From Azovibrio restrictus (lineage in GTDB: Bacteria > Pseudomonadota > Gammaproteobacteria > Burkholderiales > Rhodocyclaceae): a stretch of DNA of 6,355 nucleotides. The position numbers were made by a program, and so were the translations under genes. The notes beneath the pieces were generated by a model. That model was not told the DNA's origin and did not search any database. It saw only the letters and a program-made list of their open reading frames with translations. The stretch is from the NCBI GenBank assembly GCA_003252145.1, contig QKDJ01000363.1, positions 1-6,355 on the forward strand. Direction: 5' to 3'. Numbering within the stretch: position 1 is the stretch's first letter; each line of letters begins with the position of its first letter. Shown here piece after piece: positions 1 through 5,055 of this stretch.

Positions 1-1
1 C

Positions 2-874
2 GTGCGCGCCCAAGGCCGGGCCGGCAAACGGGCCCCCGCCACCATTCATGACCTGCGCCAGCCCCTGGACCACATGCGCATGGTCAAGGATGCCGCCGAG
101 CAGGACATCATGCAGCGCTCCGCCGACATCGCTTCGGCAGGCCACGCCCGGGCCATGGCCGCCTGCCGACCCGGCATGGCGGAATATGAGCTGGAAGCGG
201 AACTCACCTACGAATTCCGCCGCCGGGGCGCTTCTGCCCACGCCTACAACCCCATCGTGGCCGGCGGCGCCGGGGCCTGCGTGCTCCATTACGTGGAAAA
301 CGACAAGCTCCTGTCCGACGGTACCCTGGTGCTCATCGACGCCGGCTGCGAACTGGAGGGTTACGCGGCCGACATCACCCGGACCTTCCCGGTCAATGGC
401 AGATTCAGTGGCCCCCAGAAGGACTGCTACGAAGTGGTCCTGGCCGCTCAAGCCGCCGCCATTGCCGCCACCCGTCCCGGCGCCGGATTCATGACCCCCC
501 ACGATGAAGCCGTGCGGGTCCTGGTCCAGGGCATGGTGGACCTGAAGCTGCTCCAGGGCAGCGTGGATGGCCTGATCGAATCCGGCGACTACAAACGCTT
601 CTACATGCACCGGACCGGCCACTGGCTGGGTCTAGACGTGCACGATGCGGGCGAATACAAGCAGGGGGAAGACTGGATGCCCCTCACCCTCGGCATGATC
701 CTGACCGTGGAACCCGGGCTCTACATCCGCCCCGCCGCCGACGTGCCGGAAGCCCTGCGGGGTATTGGTATCCGCATCGAAGACGACGTACTGGTCACTC
801 CCGAGGGCTGCAAGGTGTACACCAGCGCCCCCAAAACCGTGGCAGAAATCGAAGAGGTCATGAACCATGGCTGA
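2..874 (+). CDS. pepP: Xaa-Pro aminopeptidase (aminopeptidase P), 5'-truncated by the window edge
   Basis: This is a cytoplasmic, dimetal (usually Mn) peptidase that removes an N-terminal residue preceding proline. The visible 290 residues are the C-terminal pita-bread catalytic domain; E. coli PepP has about 440 residues, so roughly 150 N-terminal residues lie outside the window. The GTG at 2 is an internal valine codon, not a start. All five metal ligands are seen with E. coli-like spacing: Asp113 (LIDAGCE), Asp124 (ADITRTFP), His207 (RTGHWLGLDVHD), Glu237 (VEPGLYI) and Glu260 (GIRIEDD). The supporting active-site histidines His96 (VLHY) and His214 are also present. The last 8 bases overlap the start of the downstream hydroxylase gene, whose Shine-Dalgarno (AGAGG, 853-857) lies inside this gene. 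The pepP-ubiH adjacency is also found in E. coli. No lesion is visible, so the protein should be functional. The family assignment is firm. Confidence 0.96.
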   Translation: MRAQGRAGKRAPATIHDLRQPLDHMRMVKDAAEQDIMQRSADIASAGHARAMAACRPGMAEYELEAELTYEFRRRGASAHAYNPIVAGGAGACVLHYVENDKLLSDGTLVLIDAGCELEGYAADITRTFPVNGRFSGPQKDCYEVVLAAQAAAIAATRPGAGFMTPHDEAVRVLVQGMVDLKLLQGSVDGLIESGDYKRFYMHRTGHWLGLDVHDAGEYKQGEDWMPLTLGMILTVEPGLYIRPAADVPEALRGIGIRIEDDVLVTPEGCKVYTSAPKTVAEIEEVMNHG

Positions 875-2033
875 TGCTCCCGAGCCCATGCACACCGACA
901 TCCTCATCATCGGCGCCGGCCCCGTGGGCACCACTCTGGCCCTGGCCCTGAAGGACAGCCCCTGGTCCATTACCCTGGTGGACCAACGCCCCCTGTCCGC
1001 CCAGGCTCAGGACCCGCGCGCCCTGGCCCTGTCCCACGGTGCCCGGCAACTGCTGGCGCATCTGGGGGCTTGGCCGACAGCTCAGGCCACCGCCATTGAC
1101 ACCATCCATGTGTCCCAAAAGGGGGGCTTTGGCCGCACCCTGATGCACAAGGACGAACAGGGTTTGCCCGCCCTGGGCTACGTGGTGCGTTACAAGCATC
1201 TGGCCTCCGCCCTGCAGGCCGCCATCGCTCAGCAAGCGCGCTGCAAGGTGCTCGACGAAACCCGGGTAACCCAGCACACCCAGGATGCCCATGGGCACCG
1301 CATCACCCTTTCCCGCCAGGGACAGGAGCACAGTGTGACAGCCCGCTTGCTCATCCACGCGGAAGGCACACCGGGAGATGATCCCGGCGTGCAGGTGGAT
1401 GACTATGGTCAGCACGCCGTGATCTGCGATGCCATTCCCGACCGTCCCCACGGCCACCGGGCCTGGGAACGCTTTACCCCGGACGGCCCCCTGGCCCTAT
1501 TGCCTCTGGAAGAAGGATTTTCCATCGTCTTCACGGTCCCGCCCGCCAAGGCCGACGCCCTGATGGCCATGGATGACCAGGCCTTCCTCCAGGCTCTCTC
1601 GACCCAATTTGGCAGCCGCTTTGGGTTCACGGCTGTGGGGCACCGGGATCGCTTCCCCCTGGCCCTACGTCAGCGTAAGGAACTCATTGGCCCCCGTGAA
1701 GTGTGGATCGGCAACACGGCCCAGACCTTGCACCCGGTTTCCGGTCAGGGCTTCAACTTGGGTTTACGGGACGCCTGGCAACTGGCCCAGGAACTGTTGT
1801 CCGGCACAGAGGACCCGGGTGAGCCTAAGGCCCTGCAGACCTATGCGGACGCCCGACGCCTGGACCGCAGTGGCGGCGCCTTCTTCACGGACAAGGTGGT
1901 GCGTTTGTTCTCCAACAACACCCCGCCTCTGCGCTGGGCCCGAGGCCTGGGTCTGCTGGGTCTGGATTTGTGCCCGCCCGCCCGGGATTTCGTGGCACGG
2001 CGCATGATCTGGGGCGCCCGAGCCTGGCCCTGA
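867..2033 (+). CDS. ubiH: FAD-dependent ubiquinone-biosynthesis hydroxylase (UbiH/UbiI/UbiF family)
   Basis: This is a class A flavoprotein monooxygenase that hydroxylates the benzoquinol ring of a ubiquinone precursor, normally within the soluble Ubi complex. The 388 residues match the usual length of about 390-400. The N-terminal Rossmann motif GAGPVG lies at 16-21 and follows a beta strand (DILIIGAG). The family motif DPRALALS is at 49-56. The second FAD motif, GNTAQTLHPVSGQGFNLG, is at 282-299 and is followed by LRDAWQLAQEL. A C-terminal RRLDRSGGAFFTD stretch (330-342) is also typical. The mid-protein motif usually read as ADG is AEG here (165-167). The ATG at 867 is preceded at 9 bases by AGAGG inside pepP, and the 8-base overlap suggests coupled translation. 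The symbol ubiH follows the pepP neighbour; sequence alone does not say which ring carbon (C1, C5 or C6) it hydroxylates. A second hydroxylase gene, found next in E. coli (ubiI), is absent here. Confidence 0.88.
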   Translation: MADAPEPMHTDILIIGAGPVGTTLALALKDSPWSITLVDQRPLSAQAQDPRALALSHGARQLLAHLGAWPTAQATAIDTIHVSQKGGFGRTLMHKDEQGLPALGYVVRYKHLASALQAAIAQQARCKVLDETRVTQHTQDAHGHRITLSRQGQEHSVTARLLIHAEGTPGDDPGVQVDDYGQHAVICDAIPDRPHGHRAWERFTPDGPLALLPLEEGFSIVFTVPPAKADALMAMDDQAFLQALSTQFGSRFGFTAVGHRDRFPLALRQRKELIGPREVWIGNTAQTLHPVSGQGFNLGLRDAWQLAQELLSGTEDPGEPKALQTYADARRLDRSGGAFFTDKVVRLFSNNTPPLRWARGLGLLGLDLCPPARDFVARRMIWGARAWP

Positions 2034-2046
2034 GCTTTCCCAGAGC

Positions 2047-2086
2047 GCCCGCTTGGCTGAATTCCGCAAGAATTCCACCAGCGGGC
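2047..2086 (+). other. Imperfect stem-loop just after the hydroxylase gene
   Basis: Beginning 14 bases after the ubiH stop, GCCCGCT (2047-2053) pairs with AGCGGGC (2080-2086). After a one-base bulge, GG (2055-2056) pairs with CC (2078-2079). A 2x2 internal loop follows, then GAATTC (2059-2064) pairs with GAATTC (2070-2075) around the five-base loop CGCAA. That makes 15 base pairs. No T-run follows, so it is not a classical intrinsic terminator. It could act as an mRNA 3'-end stabiliser, a processing site or a weak attenuator before the PilZ-like gene. The pairing is seen directly; the function is unknown. Confidence 0.5.
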
Positions 2087-2141
2087 CACTCTATGCCAAA
2101 GGGCTTATTGCCCCGGGCTTTTCCATGATAGTAGCATCGGC

Positions 2142-2164
2142 ATTCCGGAATTCGCCCTTAAGGG
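2142..2164. repeat. Two adjacent perfect 10-base palindromes upstream of the PilZ-like gene
   Basis: ATTCCGGAAT (2142-2151) and CCCTTAAGGG (2155-2164) are each perfect self-complementary decamers, three bases apart. They end 13 bases before the ATG at 2178. They lie in the only non-coding gap between ubiH and the PilZ-like gene, where an operator for that gene would be expected. No regulator can be named, and two such palindromes in a short gap may be chance. The second palindrome contains AAGGG, the closest thing to a Shine-Dalgarno for the next gene, but its spacing is too long to be convincing. Confidence 0.3.
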
Positions 2165-2177
2165 TCCGCCTGCCATC

Positions 2178-3722
2178 ATGCTGCCAGCCCACTCCCTCTC
2201 CAGCCCGCCAGCTCACACCCCACCCAGCGACCTGTATTCCGGCCTGGAAATCCTTGCCAGCCTACCCCTGGGCAATCCACCCCAGGCGGAAGATCAACTG
2301 CACGACTTCCTGACTGACCTGCTCCAATCTCCCCTGCCCACAGACAATCTCTTTGTCCTGCTGGAAAACGCCGCCGAGCCTCTCTATTTCGTACGGGAAG
2401 CCCAGGCTCGCCACTACCAGGGCAAGGCTCTGCAACTGGATGAAACGGGAGAAGGACACTTTCGTCGCGGTGCCAGCATCTGGCAAATGGTCGTGGATGC
2501 CTACGCCCTCTGCCTGGAGCAGGTGCTCCAAGCCCAGCTGGACTCCCAATTACCGGTTGAGCGGGTCGCCACCTTATTGCACCGCTGCCTCCATTACCTG
2601 GCCCTGAGTGGCCGGGATCATTTTCTTGCCCACCGCCAGCTACCCGAAGGCTTCTGGCGCCAGGCCAACGGTTTCTATGCCCGAGCCGAAGCCCTGGGCC
2701 TGGCCCAGACCCAGGTGGAAAAGCCCCTGGCCGAAATCGAGGGGCGCAGCCAGCGTTGCATTGATGCCTACGTCACTCTCCTGCTTCTGGACCTGGCCAG
2801 CCCCTACGGCCGTAGCCCCGGCGACTTCAACCTGATCTGGCTGCTGGCCGATCATTGGGCGCCCCTGGTGCACCTCACCACCGTACCCGATCCTCTGCCA
2901 CCCCACCGGCCCCATGCCCTGATCGATCTGGAGCAGGACCTGCCCGTGCAATTCCTGGCGCAGATGGACAAGGCGCCTGACGCCTACCGCATGCTGGCCT
3001 GCGATGACCTGATTGCCCAGCTCAAACAGGCCGCCCGGGATTCGGCCCAGTTGCCCCCCGGACTCAGCGACCTGGACAAGGAGCGACTCGAAGTACTGAA
3101 TCACCACCTGCTCAAGGCCTGGATTCCCCGCCCCCTGGGCCGCCGCTTCCCGCGCTCCATGGATTCCGGGGTCATCGAGGTAGGCATCGGCCTGCAGCAG
3201 ATTCACGCCTTGATCCGCGCAGCCGCCACCACCAGTTGGAGCCGCCAGGACATCGACTTTCTGCTCTGGGATGCGGAACCGGCACCGCCCCATGCCGGAC
3301 TACTCCTGGACCACTCTCCCACGGGCTTTCGCATCCTGCTGCAATCGCCTCTCTCCCGGGTGGCCCATGGCCAGCTACTGGCCGTGCGCCCCCATGATGG
3401 GGAGGACTACCTGCTGGCCCAGGTCCAATGGCTAGTCCAGTGCCAGGACGACAGCATCATGCTGGGCCTGACCGTGCTGCCCGGAGTCCCCAAAGCCGTG
3501 GCGGTAAGACCTGAAGGCAAGCTGGGAAAATTCCAGCGGGCTTTCCTGCTGCCCGCCTTTACGGCCCTCAAAGCCCCTGCCAGCCTGGTGTTACCCACCG
3601 GCGTATACCAGACCCAGGAAGAACAAACCCTGGAGGTTTACGACGGCAGCACCTGGCGCATGCCTCTGATCGGCCGCCTGCAATCCGGGAGCGATTTCGA
3701 ACGGGTCTGTTACCGGGGCTGA
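2178..3722 (+). CDS. Uncharacterised conserved protein with a PilZ-like C-terminal domain
   Basis: The 514-residue protein is predicted soluble, with no signal peptide or membrane segment. I recognise it as the uncharacterised protein often found before dusB-fis in betaproteobacteria, but no function is established from the sequence. The N-terminal 20 residues are low-complexity (Pro, Ser, Ala, His). Residues about 21-315 look mostly helical. From about 370 the chain turns beta-rich: LLLDHSPTG carries the PilZ motif [D/N]xSxxG at 378-383. Strands with the PilZ-like pattern follow (GQLLAVRP, LLAQVQWLV, IMLGLTVLPG). Arginines R318, R322 and R326 give RxxxR spacing, but they lie about 52 residues before the DxSxxG, further than in canonical PilZ, so c-di-GMP binding is only an inference. 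The ATG at 2178 is the first possible start after the in-frame stop at 2058. It has no good Shine-Dalgarno, and conserved-looking sequence begins near residue 21, so a later start is possible. Confidence 0.85.
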   Translation: MLPAHSLSSPPAHTPPSDLYSGLEILASLPLGNPPQAEDQLHDFLTDLLQSPLPTDNLFVLLENAAEPLYFVREAQARHYQGKALQLDETGEGHFRRGASIWQMVVDAYALCLEQVLQAQLDSQLPVERVATLLHRCLHYLALSGRDHFLAHRQLPEGFWRQANGFYARAEALGLAQTQVEKPLAEIEGRSQRCIDAYVTLLLLDLASPYGRSPGDFNLIWLLADHWAPLVHLTTVPDPLPPHRPHALIDLEQDLPVQFLAQMDKAPDAYRMLACDDLIAQLKQAARDSAQLPPGLSDLDKERLEVLNHHLLKAWIPRPLGRRFPRSMDSGVIEVGIGLQQIHALIRAAATTSWSRQDIDFLLWDAEPAPPHAGLLLDHSPTGFRILLQSPLSRVAHGQLLAVRPHDGEDYLLAQVQWLVQCQDDSIMLGLTVLPGVPKAVAVRPEGKLGKFQRAFLLPAFTALKAPASLVLPTGVYQTQEEQTLEVYDGSTWRMPLIGRLQSGSDFERVCYRG

Positions 3723-3725
3723 AAA

Positions 3726-3766
3726 TTGACTATTTTTTAGGCGCCCCCTGGGGTACAATCCGCCCC
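3726..3766 (+). promoter_or_regulatory. Candidate sigma-70 promoter of the dusB-fis-purH operon, with GC-rich discriminator
   Basis: A good -10 hexamer, TACAAT (3754-3759), sits in the 75-base gap before dusB and is followed by an all-G/C discriminator (CCGCCCC, from 3760). Predicted transcription start is in a C/T run near 3766. The best -35 look-alike, TTGACT (3726-3731), lies 22 bases upstream of the -10, too far for a normal 17-base spacer; at the normal distance there is only a T-run. An activator or an atypical architecture may therefore be needed. GC-rich discriminators are typical of ppGpp/DksA-repressed promoters, and the E. coli dusB-fis promoter also has one. The hexamers are seen directly; promoter activity and stringent control are inferred. 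Confidence 0.5.
3728..3742. promoter_or_regulatory. Candidate Fis-binding site overlapping the dusB-fis promoter
   Basis: The 15 bases GACTATTTTTTAGGC satisfy every defined position of the Fis core consensus GNNYRNNWNNYRNNC: G1, T4-A5, T8, T11-A12 and C15. The centre is a run of six T's, as Fis prefers for minor-groove compression. The site centre lies about 31 bases before the predicted transcription start, over the -35 region, where Fis binding would block RNA polymerase. In E. coli Fis represses its own dusB-fis promoter through such overlapping sites. The match is seen directly; autorepression here is inferred. Confidence 0.5.
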
Positions 3767-3797
3767 CTTCCCCACCCGTAACACCAGCGCCATCCCC

Positions 3798-4814
3798 ATG
3801 GAATTCTGCGGCTTCACCCTGCGCAACAATCTCTTTGTGGCCCCCATGGCGGGCGTCACTGACCGCCCTTTCCGTCAGCTGTGCAAGCAACTGGGCGCCG
3901 GGCTGGCTGTATCCGAGATGGTGACCTCCAACTCGCTCCTCTACGGCAGTGCCAAAACCATCCGCCGGGCCAATCACGATGGGGAAGTGGAGCCTATTTC
4001 CGTGCAGATCGCCGGTGCCGATCCGGCCATGATGGCCGAGGCGGCCCGCCACAACGTGGCCAATGGGGCCCAGATCATCGACATCAACATGGGCTGCCCC
4101 GCCAAGAAGATCTGCAACGTCATGGCAGGCTCCGCCCTGATGCAGGACGAGACCCTGGTGGCCCGCATCCTGGAAGCGGTGGTAGGCGCCGTGCCCGACA
4201 CCCCGGTGACCCTGAAATTCCGTACCGGCTGGAACCGCCAGAACAAGAACGCCCCCACCATCGCCCGCATCGCCCAGGAGTCCGGTATCCGGGCAGTGGC
4301 CATCCATGGCCGTACCCGGGCTGACCAATACACAGGCGAGGCCGAGTACGACACCATCGCCCAGGTGAAAAGCGACATCCGCATTCCTGTGATCGCCAAC
4401 GGCGACATCACCACCCCCGAGAAGGCCAGGTTCGTGCTGGACTACACCAAGGCGGACGGCATCATGATCGGCCGGGCGGCCCAGGGCCGTCCCTGGCTGT
4501 TCCGGGAAATCGAACATTATTTGAAGACCGGCGAAAAGCTGGCCCCGGCCCGGGTGGATGAGATTCACACCATCCTCATGGGCCACCTGCAGGAGCTGTA
4601 TGCCTTTTACGGCGAGGACACGGGCGTGAAAGTGGCCCGCAAGCACATCTCCTGGTACACCAAGGGCCTCACCGGTTCGGCTGCCTTTAGAAAGGCCATG
4701 AACCAGTTGCCTGGAATAGACCTGCAGCAGCAGGCAGTGAATGACTTCTTCGGCCACCTGGCCGAGCGGTCTGAACATCTCGAATATGAAGCAGAGGAGG
4801 AACTGGCAGCATGA
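3798..4814 (+). CDS. dusB: tRNA-dihydrouridine synthase B
   Basis: This FMN- and NADPH-dependent enzyme reduces uridine to dihydrouridine in the tRNA D-loop; E. coli DusB targets U17. It has 338 residues against 321 in E. coli, the extra length being a C-terminal acidic tail (about 325-338). The TIM barrel begins with the DusB signature VAPMAGVTDRPFRQL (14-28). The catalytic acid Cys100 sits in DINMGCPAKK. FMN-site elements follow: LKFRTGW (139-145), AIHGRTRADQYTGEAEY (168-184), NGDI (201-204) and GRAAQGRPW (225-233). The helical tRNA-binding domain includes GVKVARKHISWYTKGL (276-291). The ATG at 3798 gives the expected family N-terminus, and no in-frame start lies just upstream. The C-rich leader lacks a Shine-Dalgarno. 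The stop overlaps the fis start as ATGA (4811-4814), so dusB and fis form one operon, as in E. coli and Pseudomonas. Confidence 0.97.
   Translation: MEFCGFTLRNNLFVAPMAGVTDRPFRQLCKQLGAGLAVSEMVTSNSLLYGSAKTIRRANHDGEVEPISVQIAGADPAMMAEAARHNVANGAQIIDINMGCPAKKICNVMAGSALMQDETLVARILEAVVGAVPDTPVTLKFRTGWNRQNKNAPTIARIAQESGIRAVAIHGRTRADQYTGEAEYDTIAQVKSDIRIPVIANGDITTPEKARFVLDYTKADGIMIGRAAQGRPWLFREIEHYLKTGEKLAPARVDEIHTILMGHLQELYAFYGEDTGVKVARKHISWYTKGLTGSAAFRKAMNQLPGIDLQQQAVNDFFGHLAERSEHLEYEAEEELAA
4795..4801 (+). promoter_or_regulatory. Strong Shine-Dalgarno of fis, inside dusB
   Basis: AGGAGGA ends 9 bases before the fis ATG at 4811, a near-perfect match to the 16S rRNA tail. It fixes the fis start and contrasts with dusB, which has none. 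It lies in the codons for the acidic DusB tail (AEEEL), preceded by an A/T-rich stretch (4771-4790, 13 of 20 bases A or T). Confidence 0.85.
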
Positions 4815-5047
4815 GCCAGCAACAGGATATCGCCGCCTGCGTACTGGGGGCGCTGGAGAAATACTTCCGTGATCTGGACGGGGAAAAACCCACCGCCGTC
4901 TACGACATGGTCATGAAGAGTGTCGAGCGTCCCATGCTCGAAGTGGTGTTGCGCCAGGCGGGCGGGAACCAGACCCAGGCCGCCGAGATGCTGGGCATCA
5001 ACCGCAACACCTTGCGCAAGAAACTCACCGAATTCCAACTGATCTGA
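4811..5047 (+). CDS. fis: Nucleoid-associated DNA-binding protein Fis
   Basis: Fis is a small homodimeric protein that bends DNA, compacts the nucleoid and regulates rRNA and other growth-linked promoters. The 78 residues align with E. coli Fis from about residue 27 onward. The dimerisation helices (about 6-49) are followed by the helix-turn-helix [20 protein letters not shown] (51-70), nearly identical to the E. coli DNA-binding end. The first ~20 residues of E. coli Fis, the flexible beta-hairpin arms that contact Hin-type invertases, are missing. Such short forms are usual in betaproteobacteria as far as I recall, so this is not a truncation. The start is set by the strong AGGAGG at 4795-4800 and the 4-base overlap with dusB. 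purH follows 8 bases after the stop. Expression is probably autoregulated through the site at 3728-3742. Confidence 0.96.
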   Translation: MSQQQDIAACVLGALEKYFRDLDGEKPTAVYDMVMKSVERPMLEVVLRQAGGNQTQAAEMLGINRNTLRKKLTEFQLI

Positions 5048-5055
5048 AGTACACC

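Noticed and set aside
2..4. GTG at the left edge as the pepP start codon.
   Set aside because: The family has about 150 more N-terminal residues, and the sequence before the catalytic domain already matches PepP, so the gene is simply cut by the window.
858..1457. A 199-codon minus-strand open frame opposite the ubiquinone hydroxylase gene.
   Set aside because: It is antisense to motif-bearing coding sequence and its Gly/His/Val-rich composition is typical of shadow frames.
2099..2120. GGGC-TTATT-GCCC followed by CGGGCTTTT as an intrinsic terminator.
   Set aside because: The stem is only four pairs and the T-run does not follow it directly.
2105..2132. TTATTG...GATAGT as a promoter for the PilZ-like gene.
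   Set aside because: The -35 match is only two of six bases and the -10 is poor; no pair in the gap has good hexamers with proper spacing.
2148..2159. GAATTCGCCCTT is identical to the insert junction of common TA/TOPO cloning vectors, suggesting vector contamination or a chimeric join.
   Set aside because: The match stops at these 12 bases: the sequence upstream does not match the polylinkers I remember, no second junction is seen, and the gene order on both sides is a plausible native one. A vector screen would settle it.
2053..2313. An 86-codon plus-strand frame bridging the gap and the start of the PilZ-like gene.
   Set aside because: It overlaps the longer frame that begins at 2178, has a Pro/Ser-rich composition without domain character, and has no ribosome-binding site.
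3733..3738. The six-T run after the PilZ-like gene as a terminator tail.
   Set aside because: No stem-loop precedes it; it fits better as the centre of the Fis site.
3591..4778. A 395-codon open frame on the minus strand opposite dusB.
   Set aside because: It mirrors dusB, which has clear family motifs throughout. Long antisense frames are expected opposite GC-rich genes, and its translation shows no recognisable domain.
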